From TMED14 sp041192685 (GTDB lineage Bacteria > Bacteroidota > Bacteroidia > Flavobacteriales > Schleiferiaceae), in contig JBEEMM010000046.1 in NCBI GenBank assembly GCA_041192685.1, forward strand, positions 1 to 9,544: a stretch of DNA of 9,544 nucleotides. Reading direction: 5' to 3'. The notes under the pieces are model-generated. The model was not told where the DNA came from. It saw nothing but the letters and a program-made list of their open reading frames with translations, and made no database searches. Shown piece by piece: positions 1 to 6,486 of the stretch (the first letter of the stretch is position 1; every line of letters starts with the position of its first letter). A program made the position numbers and the translations under genes.

Positions 1-692
1 GCATCACCGAGCCGCGCGGCCCGCTTGCGCGGGGTCGCGCTCCGCACCCAAGGCCCAGCCTGCCAACTCATAGTACCCCATTTTAGCCCGCGAACCCTAG
101 TCGCCGTGACCGTAGCGCCAAAACGCAGGCGACCCAAAAGAGCCAGGCTGCTGTCGGCGCTTCCCAAAACCTGACCGCTATCGAGGCGCGCTCCTAAGGT
201 GTCGCTCAGCAACCAAGAGAGGCGGTGGGCCCCCGACGAATCCCAATCCCAGGACCAATCCAAACGAGAAGCCGGGCGATCGAGCAAGCCCGAAGGACTG
301 TTGGCCAGCACCAAACCGTCGGGCATTCGAAGCAGGCGCAGCTGGTCGTTGCTGCGACCCAGCTCTATACGGTATCCGCTAACCATAGGCGAAGCCGTCC
401 GGCTGCTGTCCCAAACCTCCCAAAATGCATAGTTGGCCGAAGAAGGATTAAAATTCAACTGCAGCGACGCAGAAGCCCGAGCCGAACGCGACCCAAGGCC
501 TTCGCGCCACAAGGCGTAGGTGCCGGCAGCCGGAGCATCGAGCAGCAGCCAATCCGACTCCGCCACGGCAAAGGCCGCCGTATCGCCCTGCCAGGCGCTA
601 AGGCCAGCCGACCACCATTGCGTCCATGGGCCCCACTGGGCCGAAACTCCTTGGGCGCACAACGTCGCCAAAACTGCCACTAAGCCTTTCAT
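1..692 (-). CDS. Secreted protein, N-terminal part; resembles lamin-tail-domain proteins of Bacteroidota (runs off left edge)
   Basis: An open frame starts at the ATG whose complement is 690-692 and reads without a stop for 230 codons to the window edge, so the gene is 3'-truncated by the window. Residues 1-18 form a signal peptide (Lys2, hydrophobic core, VSA before Gln19), so the product is exported. Residues about 20-210 are Trp-rich with a pattern I associate with the N-terminal region of Bacteroidota lamin-tail-domain proteins: a 'W-x-GDT-xx-F-x-V' segment at 34-43, 'L-x-APAAGTYAL' at 51-61 and 'LQLNFNPSSANYA' at 77-89. The lamin-tail domain itself, and any type IX secretion sorting tail, would lie outside the window. 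The signal peptide, the family-like motifs and the divergent position with asd favour this frame over the shorter opposite-strand frames. The role is unknown, probably cell-surface or extracellular. The family call is from memory of motifs and is moderate. Confidence 0.75.
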   Translation of the reverse strand, partial: MKGLVAVLATLCAQGVSAQWGPWTQWWSAGLSAWQGDTAAFAVAESDWLLLDAPAAGTYALWREGLGSRSARASASLQLNFNPSSANYAFWEVWDSSRTASPMVSGYRIELGRSNDQLRLLRMPDGLVLANSPSGLLDRPASRLDWSWDWDSSGAHRLSWLLSDTLGARLDSGQVLGSADSSLALLGRLRFGATVTATRVRGLKWGTMSWQAGPWVRSATPRKRAARLGD

Positions 693-734
693 AATGCGTA
701 CTTTTGCCGCAATACTAAAGCCTCCAACCGAGCA
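693..734. promoter_or_regulatory. Divergent promoter region with two opposed -7-like boxes
   Basis: These 42 bases separate the secreted-protein gene from asd. On the plus strand TACTTTTG at 699-706 matches the Bacteroidota -7 consensus TAnnTTTG exactly and would start an asd transcript near 713, giving a leader of about 22 bases. On the minus strand TAGTATTG (717 down to 710) has one mismatch and would start a leftward transcript near 703. No good -33 TTTG is seen at the expected spacing for either box, so both are candidates only. The two boxes face each other and their predicted start sites overlap. Confidence 0.45.
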
Positions 735-1754
735 ATGCGTTTAGCCCTAATTGGCGCCACCGGAATGGTTGGCGAAGTCATGCAAAAAGTCCTTGTGGAA
801 CGTGAGTTTCCGGTGACTGAATTCATTCCGGTTGCATCCGCAAAATCCGTAGGAAGCACTTTAAACTGGAACGGCGCATCCTACCTGATTCGCAGCCTGG
901 ACGAGGCCCTGGCCAAGCGTCCCGACCTGGTCCTCATGTCGGCGGGCGGAACCGTCTCGCTGGAGTGGGCTCCAAAATTTTCTGCGGCCGGTTGCTTTGT
1001 AGTCGACAACAGCTCGGCTTGGCGCATGGAACCTGGCATTCCCCTGGTCGTGCCCGAAATCAACGCCGGGGCACTGAGCGCTGAAACCAAAATCATCGCC
1101 AACCCCAACTGCTCCACCATACAGCTCGTCATGGTCCTCAAGCCCTTGCACGACCTTCATCCCATCGAAGCGGTCCGCGTGAGCACCTACCAAAGCGTGA
1201 CGGGGACCGGCAAGGCCGCCGTGGACCAGCTCGAGAACGAGCGCAGGGGCATTTTTGACGGACCGATGGCCTATGCCCACCCCATTGACCTGAACTGCAT
1301 TCCGCACTGCGATTCATTCCTCGACAACGGATACACCAAAGAAGAAATGAAGCTGCACCACGAGACCAAGAAGATCCTTGGCGACCCCAGGGTCCTGGTC
1401 AGCGCCACCGCCGTTCGGGTTCCGGTTCAGGGCGGACATTCCGAGTCGGTGCTGGTTACCTTCCAAGGGGCGCGACCTTCTTTGCCCGCAGTTCGCCAAA
1501 TTCTAGCTGCGATGCCTGGCCTGGTGGTTCAGGACGATCCTGCGAACCTATCCTACCCCATGCCTCGGAATGCCGAGGGCCGCGACGAGGTCTTTGTGGG
1601 CCGAATCCGCGAAGACCTGGTTTGCGACCGCTCCATTCATTTGTGGATTGTTTCTGACAACCTGCGCAAGGGTGCTGCCACCAACGCAGTGCAAATCGCC
1701 GAGCACCTGGTTTCGGCCGGATTTTTGCAGACCCCTCTGCCTCCTGGCCATTAA
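735..1754 (+). CDS. asd: Aspartate-semialdehyde dehydrogenase
   Basis: This enzyme reduces beta-aspartyl phosphate to L-aspartate-4-semialdehyde with NADPH (EC 1.2.1.11), the branch point to lysine/diaminopimelate, threonine and methionine; it is cytosolic. The 339 residues match the family length. The N-terminus carries the Rossmann dinucleotide loop GATGMVG (7-13). The catalytic cysteine is Cys126 in NPNCSTIQ (123-130), and the active-site basic residues lie in RVPVQGGHSES (228-238), with Arg228 and His235. The C-terminal NLRKGAATNAVQIAE (309-323) is typical of the family. The ATG at 735 puts the glycine loop at the correct distance from the start. No strong Shine-Dalgarno sequence is present, as is common in Bacteroidota. 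The next gene follows after 30 bases, so co-transcription is possible although the products are unrelated. No damaged key residue is seen. Confidence 0.97.
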   Translation: MRLALIGATGMVGEVMQKVLVEREFPVTEFIPVASAKSVGSTLNWNGASYLIRSLDEALAKRPDLVLMSAGGTVSLEWAPKFSAAGCFVVDNSSAWRMEPGIPLVVPEINAGALSAETKIIANPNCSTIQLVMVLKPLHDLHPIEAVRVSTYQSVTGTGKAAVDQLENERRGIFDGPMAYAHPIDLNCIPHCDSFLDNGYTKEEMKLHHETKKILGDPRVLVSATAVRVPVQGGHSESVLVTFQGARPSLPAVRQILAAMPGLVVQDDPANLSYPMPRNAEGRDEVFVGRIREDLVCDRSIHLWIVSDNLRKGAATNAVQIAEHLVSAGFLQTPLPPGH

Positions 1755-1784
1755 ACCATTACCAAACTACTTCATCTAAATCCT

Positions 1785-4199
1785 ATGCTAAAATTCTTTG
1801 CCCTTCTGCTTGCTTTTGCCGCAGCACCCTTGCTCGCGCAAACCCTAATTGTGGGGCAGGTAGTGGACGGTAGTGAGCCCATTCCCAACGCTGCCGTGCG
1901 GGTCATGGGCAGCAACGGACCGGTTGGGCAAACCATTACCGACATGCAGGGAAACTTTCAGCTCAGCGTGCCCAACGGAAGCTACCGACTTGTCGCCCGC
2001 CCTCTGGGCTACCAACCCCTAATGCGCCCCATCGAAGCCACGGGCTCACCCATCAAGCTGGGTATTCTCAAGGCAATAGCAAGCACCACCGAACTCGCCG
2101 AAGCCAATGTGGATGCGCAAGCCTCTAAGGCCCTTCTGGGAATGGACCGCAAAGTCTACGACGTGGCCCAGGACCTCAACGTACAGGGCGGCACGGGTAC
2201 CGACATACTGCGGCAGGTTCCCAATGTGGCGCTCGATATGGACGGCAACGTGCAGCTTCGCGGCGACGACAACGTAACCATCTTGATTGACGGACGGCCC
2301 GCCTCTTTACTGGGCTTCTCGGGTACTAATGCCTTTGACCGACTGCCGGCCGGCAGCGTGCAACGCGTAGAGGTCATCACCAACCCCGGCGCTCAATTTG
2401 ACGCCCAGGGAACCGGAGGAGTAATCAATATCGTCACCAAAAAGAACCGCGAACTGCCGCTCAACGGCAGCCTCATCGCCGGCATAGGGACCAACGCAAA
2501 ATACAATTCCTCGGCGAGCCTGTCGGTGCCCTTGGGTAAGGTCCGCGTCTTCACCAGTCTGGCCTGGGACAACCGCCGCAGCTTCTCTGGCGGTACGGTA
2601 GAGCGCATATTCCAATTCCCAGATACCGCCTACAGCCAGCGTCACTGGTCCTACGGCACCAGTTTAGGGGGCGGACCCAATACCCGTTTTGGAGTAGACA
2701 TTCCCTTGGGCAAGCAATGGTCCGCCAACCTTTCGGTAGGCTTAAACCAAGACCAGCGTAGCGAGTCCGACAGTACGTCCTATGAGAACAGTACCGCCGC
2801 AGTAAAGCTCAATGCCGTGCAGCGAAGCACCAGCGACCGCAGCTCCAATAACGGCGACGGCGCCCTGAGGCTCGAGCGCAAGTACAAGACCGAAGGCAAC
2901 AAATGGACCGTCGACCTGAACTACTCCGACCGAAGCCGCTCGGAATGGAACGACAATACCTTCTCTTCTGACGCGGGATACCCCGAAATTCTCACCTACG
3001 GAGGGGTTTACCTTCAGCGGTTTGAAACCAATGAAACTACGCAAAACTGGAACTTCCAGACCGACGCAGAGCAGGTGCTGACTAGCAAAAGCAAGATAAC
3101 CCTCGGGGGGCGCAGCACCTACTTTGCCCGCGACAACCGGCGCGACGCGATGTACTTGGCTACGATATTTAGCAGCTCGCTTCAAGAAGACACGCTGCGC
3201 ACCCAATCGGTCGATCAGTCGCAATGGGTGCATGCCCTGTATGCCACCTACGGCTACGTATTCAGTCCCAAGTGGAAGGCGCAGGCCGGAATGCGCTACG
3301 AGGTGGCCAACCTCGAATTCACGCTAAAATCCAACAACGTACTCAATTTTACCTATCCGGGGTATTTTCCTAGTGCTTTTTTGACCTACAGCCCCAAAAA
3401 GGGATTGGAATTTCAGGCCAGCTATGCCATGCGCGTCAACCGTCCCGGCGAGGAGCAGCTCAACCCCATAATCGACTACTCCAATCCGCAGTCCTTTCGC
3501 AAGGGCAATCCGCTTTTAATGCCGGAATACACCCATGCATTTGAGCTCACCGCCGGCAAGTACGCCAAATGGGGCTCTGCAACCCTAAACGGTTACATTC
3601 AGCACACTACCAATATGTTCTCGCGCTTCGTAGAGGTGGATACGAGCGGAATCGTTACGGTTACCTATTCCAACTTCGACACCCGAGATCGCTACGGTTT
3701 GAGCGGAAACACCTCAGTCCGCTTTGGGAAAACCCTCAGTATTCAAGCCTCGGGAGACGCCTTTTGGTCGGTTATTAACGCCGAAAACCTGCAGGCTGGC
3801 CTGTCTCAGTCAGGGTTTGGTTGGTCGGGGCGAATCAACTCGATGTACAATCCCACCTCGAAGCAGCAAATCCAGTTAACCTTCAATCAGTGGGGCGCCG
3901 GGCCCACCGGCCAAGGATTCTTCAAGGGAATTCAGGCTTGGGACATCGGCTACAAAGTCGACGTGGTCAAAAACAAGCTTTCAGCAACAGTCCGCCTGAG
4001 TGACGTGTTCAACCAACGACGCTTTCGCATCGAGCAGCACCCGCCCTTTACCGACATCTACTTTGAGCGCTACCGCGAGAGCCGCATTGCCTTCTTGACG
4101 ATTCAGTACACCTTTGGCAAGCCCGACCGAAGCGCCCAGCGCGGTGGCCGTGGAATGGGAGGTGGCACAATGGGTGGCGGCGAAGACATGGGCATGTAA
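1785..4199 (+). CDS. TonB-dependent-receptor-like outer membrane beta-barrel protein with carboxypeptidase-regulatory-like N-terminus
   Basis: The predicted 804-residue protein has a signal peptide (residues 1-19, ending LLAQ). A carboxypeptidase-regulatory-like beta-sandwich follows at about 21-98, with the hallmark pattern of 'G-x-V-x-D', 'PIPNAAV' and 'TDMQGNFQL'. A receptor-plug-like domain spans about 122-220: 'DILRQVPNV', 'LRGDDNVTILIDGRP', 'RVEVITNPGAQFDAQGTGG' and 'INIVTKK'. The remainder is rich in alternating aromatic/polar strands, as in the Bacteroidota 'outer membrane beta-barrel protein' family (OMP_b-brl_3-like). It should sit in the outer membrane, possibly as a TonB-energised importer; the substrate cannot be read from sequence and no SusD partner gene is next to it. 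After the last barrel strand (about 770-777) comes a Gly/Met/Arg-rich tail (782-804) with methionines at 791, 796, 802 and 804. It lies 30 bases from asd upstream and 30 from msrA downstream. Confidence 0.93.
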   Translation: MLKFFALLLAFAAAPLLAQTLIVGQVVDGSEPIPNAAVRVMGSNGPVGQTITDMQGNFQLSVPNGSYRLVARPLGYQPLMRPIEATGSPIKLGILKAIASTTELAEANVDAQASKALLGMDRKVYDVAQDLNVQGGTGTDILRQVPNVALDMDGNVQLRGDDNVTILIDGRPASLLGFSGTNAFDRLPAGSVQRVEVITNPGAQFDAQGTGGVINIVTKKNRELPLNGSLIAGIGTNAKYNSSASLSVPLGKVRVFTSLAWDNRRSFSGGTVERIFQFPDTAYSQRHWSYGTSLGGGPNTRFGVDIPLGKQWSANLSVGLNQDQRSESDSTSYENSTAAVKLNAVQRSTSDRSSNNGDGALRLERKYKTEGNKWTVDLNYSDRSRSEWNDNTFSSDAGYPEILTYGGVYLQRFETNETTQNWNFQTDAEQVLTSKSKITLGGRSTYFARDNRRDAMYLATIFSSSLQEDTLRTQSVDQSQWVHALYATYGYVFSPKWKAQAGMRYEVANLEFTLKSNNVLNFTYPGYFPSAFLTYSPKKGLEFQASYAMRVNRPGEEQLNPIIDYSNPQSFRKGNPLLMPEYTHAFELTAGKYAKWGSATLNGYIQHTTNMFSRFVEVDTSGIVTVTYSNFDTRDRYGLSGNTSVRFGKTLSIQASGDAFWSVINAENLQAGLSQSGFGWSGRINSMYNPTSKQQIQLTFNQWGAGPTGQGFFKGIQAWDIGYKVDVVKNKLSATVRLSDVFNQRRFRIEQHPPFTDIYFERYRESRIAFLTIQYTFGKPDRSAQRGGRGMGGGTMGGGEDMGM

Positions 4200-4229
4200 A
4201 CTATTTAGCCGATCACTGGTTTTGAATGT

Positions 4230-4829
4230 ATGCCTCGCCTTCTCAATCTTCTTGCACTCGGACTCCTCAGCGCCCTCTCGGCCTGCGCTCAGTCCTCTAA
4301 AAATTCCGCCCCCGTGACCCTACTGCCTGCCGCTCCTGCCCAAGCCGGAAACGAAACCCTTATTCTCGCCTCTGGTTGCTTTTGGGGAACCGAGTACTTC
4401 CTTAAGCGCGTCGATGGAGTGATCTCCACCACGGTTGGTTACACCGGAGGCCATGTTGAAAACCCCAGCTACGAGCAGGTCTGCGGCAAGAGAACAGGGC
4501 ATTACGAAGCCTGTCTCGTGGAGTACGATCCAAAGCGGACCACTGCCGAGGAGGTTCTTCGCACTTTTTTTGAAACCCACGACCCCACGCAAGCCAACGG
4601 TCAAGGTCCTGATATAGGGCCGCAGTACCGCAGTGCGGTTTTCTACCAAAACGACGCACAGCGAGACCTTACCCAGTCGCTTATCGGTCTTTTAACCGCT
4701 AAAGGTCTTGATGTGGCCACCGAAGTTTTGCCCGCACAGGCATTTTATTCGGCAGAGGGATACCATCAGGATTACTACGATATGAAGGGCGGCACTCCCT
4801 ACTGCCACGGCTACCGCAAACTATTTTAG
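4230..4829 (+). CDS. msrA: Peptide-methionine (S)-S-oxide reductase MsrA, predicted lipoprotein
   Basis: MsrA reduces the S-epimer of methionine sulfoxide in proteins back to methionine (EC 1.8.4.11). The 199-residue product starts with a lipoprotein signal: a hydrophobic stretch, then LSAC with lipidation Cys19. It is therefore expected to be membrane-anchored in the periplasm rather than cytosolic. The catalytic domain begins near residue 43 with GCFWG (49-53), nucleophile Cys50, followed by GYTGG (70-74), 'PSYEQVC' (79-85), GHYEACLVEYD (90-100), 'HDPTQANGQGPDIGPQYRS' (117-135) and the C-terminal AEGYHQDYY (175-183). Cys192 near the C-terminus (YCHGY) is placed to act as the resolving cysteine; Cys85 and Cys95 are also present. 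There is no fused MsrB domain. The gene lies 30 bases after the receptor gene, suggesting co-transcription and a role in envelope protein repair. Confidence 0.97.
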   Translation: MPRLLNLLALGLLSALSACAQSSKNSAPVTLLPAAPAQAGNETLILASGCFWGTEYFLKRVDGVISTTVGYTGGHVENPSYEQVCGKRTGHYEACLVEYDPKRTTAEEVLRTFFETHDPTQANGQGPDIGPQYRSAVFYQNDAQRDLTQSLIGLLTAKGLDVATEVLPAQAFYSAEGYHQDYYDMKGGTPYCHGYRKLF

Positions 4830-4841
4830 CAGACTTTTTAG

Positions 4842-4887
4842 GCTTAAAGTCCTGCCTAAGGTTGTTCATAAGTCGCAGGATTTAAGC
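4842..4887 (+). terminator. Imperfect inverted repeat after msrA, possible terminator or mRNA-stabilising hairpin
   Basis: GCTTAAAGTCCTGC (4842-4855) pairs with GCAGGATTTAAGC (4875-4887), leaving one unpaired base in the left arm and a 19-base loop. A T-rich stretch (4901-4910, ending in six T) follows, but only after about 14 further bases, so this is not a canonical intrinsic terminator. It lies in the 95-base gap between msrA and the next plus-strand gene, where a transcript end would make sense. Strength and function are uncertain. Confidence 0.4.
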
Positions 4888-4924
4888 ACCCTGAAGCCCC
4901 CTTCTTTTTTGTAAATTCGTAGGC

Positions 4925-5962
4925 ATGCGTCCGCTACACTACGATTTAGAACTTCACCTCGCCTTCCTGCTTTTTCAGCAGGATAGCCTGCATGTTCCGG
5001 GCCTGGGTGTCTTCAGTGTGCGTCGCTACGGAGCGGAAATTCAGCTCCCTTCCGGCCTTATTTTGCCTCCTGCTCGTCGCCTGTCTTTTGCGCCCGAGGC
5101 CAGCGGCCAGTCCTCTGTTCTCTTGGACCACCTTTGCAGCATTGAGGGCTTCACCCGCGCTGAAGCTGCCGACGCTATACACCATTGCGTAGCAGAATGG
5201 AACCGGGTTCTGGACCGAGGCGATCGCCTCAACCTTAGGGGCCTTGGATCGCTGCGCCGCAGCGACCATACATGGGTTTTTAAGGCCAGCCTTGAGGCTA
5301 ACTTTCTGGCTGCTTCTTATGGTCTTCCCATTTTTCGAATGGATTTACTTCAGGCTGCTGACCAGACTCTTGCAGTCCATTCTGACCCAGCAGCTCCCCG
5401 TGTTCGGTCTTGGTACGCAGCGGCCATCGTTGCCGGCGCCCTTGGTCTTGCAGCCGTCGGAGGCAGCAAAGACGACTTTCGCGGCCTGGTTCAGTCCGCC
5501 TCCCTGCGGTCCGATCTGGGGTCTTGGTGGTCTTCTCAATCTTCCTTGGTTCAAAATTTTGCGGGCGACGCATCCTCTTGGGCAAGCGAGCGCTTTAACT
5601 CGCTGATTTCCTCAGAGAAAGGAATCGAAGCCCCAGCCGCCGAACCAGAAGTCACAAGCGCCAATGCTAAGCCAGAGGCCAAGCCAGAGGCTAAGCCAGA
5701 AGCCAAGCCAGAGGCTAAGCCAGAAGCCAAGGCTGAACCATCAGAGGGCTATGCGCTCATCGTCGGGGCCTTCTCTGAGAAAGCCAATGCCACAAAGTTG
5801 GTTGCAAGCCTTCGTAAAGCGGGCTACCCAGCCAAAATGGTGCAATCAAGCGTTGGGCTCAACAAAGTTGCGCTGCGCACCTTCGCCAACGAGAATGCAG
5901 CCCGAAAGGCCAAGACGGAGCTGCGAGCAGACTTTCCAGCTGTTTGGATTTACCGCGAATGA
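4925..5962 (+). CDS. HU-CCDC81-like and SPOR domain membrane protein
   Basis: The product has 345 residues. Residues about 5-135 resemble the paired HU-CCDC81-type domains found at the N-terminus of Bacteroidota SPOR proteins: 'VPGLGVFSVRRYGAEI' (24-39), 'LPPARRLSF' (47-55), 'EGFTRAEAADAIHHCV' (74-89) and 'GDRLNLRGLGSL' (99-110). A single membrane helix lies at about 163-180. It is followed by a low-complexity linker with five PEAK repeats (250-269) and a C-terminal SPOR domain (about 274-345), beginning GYALIVGAFSEKANA. SPOR domains bind denuded-glycan peptidoglycan at division sites. The likely topology is an N-terminal domain in the cytosol and the SPOR domain in the periplasm, linking the cell interior to septal peptidoglycan. 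The role of the HU-like part (DNA or protein binding) is not established here. The stop overlaps the start of the thioesterase gene. Confidence 0.9.
   Translation: MRPLHYDLELHLAFLLFQQDSLHVPGLGVFSVRRYGAEIQLPSGLILPPARRLSFAPEASGQSSVLLDHLCSIEGFTRAEAADAIHHCVAEWNRVLDRGDRLNLRGLGSLRRSDHTWVFKASLEANFLAASYGLPIFRMDLLQAADQTLAVHSDPAAPRVRSWYAAAIVAGALGLAAVGGSKDDFRGLVQSASLRSDLGSWWSSQSSLVQNFAGDASSWASERFNSLISSEKGIEAPAAEPEVTSANAKPEAKPEAKPEAKPEAKPEAKAEPSEGYALIVGAFSEKANATKLVASLRKAGYPAKMVQSSVGLNKVALRTFANENAARKAKTELRADFPAVWIYRE
5672..5731 (+). repeat. Five 12-base tandem repeats encoding PEAK
   Basis: Five consecutive 12-base units encode Pro-Glu-Ala-Lys five times. They differ only at third codon positions (GAG/GAA and GCC/GCT), and a partial unit (GCTAAG, 5666-5671) precedes them. 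They form the extended, charged periplasmic linker between the membrane helix and the SPOR domain. The near-identity at DNA level suggests recent expansion by slippage. In-frame gain or loss of units would change linker length by four residues without breaking the protein. Confidence 0.95.
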
Positions 5963-6486
5963 AGGCTATACCCGCCTCCGCCTCGCTCACGGTAATGACT
6001 GAGATCGTCTTGCCGAACGATACCAACAACCTGAACAATCTTTTTGGGGGCCAGCTGCTGAGTTGGATGGATCGCTGTGCGGCCATTGCCGCCCACAGGC
6101 ACTGCCGTCGCACGGTGGTTACGGCCTCGGTAAACAATGTTTCGTTCAAAGAAGCCATACCCCAAGGAGCCATTGTTACTCTGGAATCCAAAGTATCTCG
6201 TGCATTCACTAGTTCCATGGAAGTTTGGGTCGACGTGCTTATGGAAGACCAGCGAGGCAGCGGAAAGCAAACAAAGTGCAACGAGGCAATCTACACCTTT
6301 GTTGCCGTAGACGACAAGGGTCGGCCAATCCCGATTCCGCCCCTAGTGGCCGAAACCGAAGAAGAAATTCGACGCTTTGACGGAGCCCTTCGCCGCCGCC
6401 AACTGGCCTTAATTTTGGCCGGTAAGATGAAGCCCGCCGACGCCCACGAGCTGCGGTCCCTCTTTCTACCCCCAGAAAACGCTTAA
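5959..6486 (+). CDS. Acyl-CoA thioesterase, hotdog fold
   Basis: This 175-residue protein belongs to the hotdog-fold acyl-CoA hydrolase family (YciA/BACH-like), which hydrolyses acyl-CoA to free fatty acid and CoA in the cytosol. Evidence is the N-terminal 'LPNDTNNLNNLFGGQLLSWMD' segment (18-38), with Asn24 and Asp38 at conserved active-site positions, then 'VTASVNNVSFKEAIPQGAIV' (53-72) and the long strand 'SSMEVWVDVLMED' (85-97). The C-terminal helix region contains RRR (145-147). One hotdog domain is present, so it should act as an oligomer. I chose the ATG at 5959: its ATG shares ATGA with the TGA of the preceding gene, a classic translational-coupling overlap, and it leaves a normal family N-terminus. 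A TTG at 5944 in the same frame would add five residues and is less likely. The 3' end overlaps the opposing membrane-protein gene by 21 bases. The in vivo substrate chain length is unknown. Confidence 0.93.
   Translation: MKAIPASASLTVMTEIVLPNDTNNLNNLFGGQLLSWMDRCAAIAAHRHCRRTVVTASVNNVSFKEAIPQGAIVTLESKVSRAFTSSMEVWVDVLMEDQRGSGKQTKCNEAIYTFVAVDDKGRPIPIPPLVAETEEEIRRFDGALRRRQLALILAGKMKPADAHELRSLFLPPENA

Noticed and set aside
225..683. 152-codon plus-strand frame and overlapping shorter frames in the left 700 bases
   Set aside because: They lie opposite the 230-codon minus-strand frame that has a signal peptide and recognisable motifs. Their translations are Arg/Pro/Gln-rich without domain features.
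861..1307. 148-codon minus-strand frame inside asd
   Set aside because: It is antisense to well-conserved asd sequence, including the catalytic Cys region, and has no family resemblance. It is a shadow of GC-rich coding sequence.
2742..3233. 163-codon minus-strand frame inside the receptor gene
   Set aside because: It is antisense to the beta-barrel coding sequence, has no start context or recognisable domain, and is best explained as a shadow frame.
4217..4224. TGGTTTTG just before msrA as a promoter box
   Set aside because: It has one mismatch and would start the transcript at or after the ATG, so it cannot serve msrA. Co-transcription from upstream is more likely.
5244..5606. 120-codon plus-strand frame with a hydrophobic segment inside the SPOR gene
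   Set aside because: It is out of frame with the HU-CCDC81/SPOR protein, and the hydrophobic look comes from reading its codons in another frame.
5944..5958. TTG start five codons before the thioesterase ATG
   Set aside because: The ATG at 5959 forms the standard ATGA coupling overlap and gives the usual N-terminal length. The TTG adds nothing conserved.
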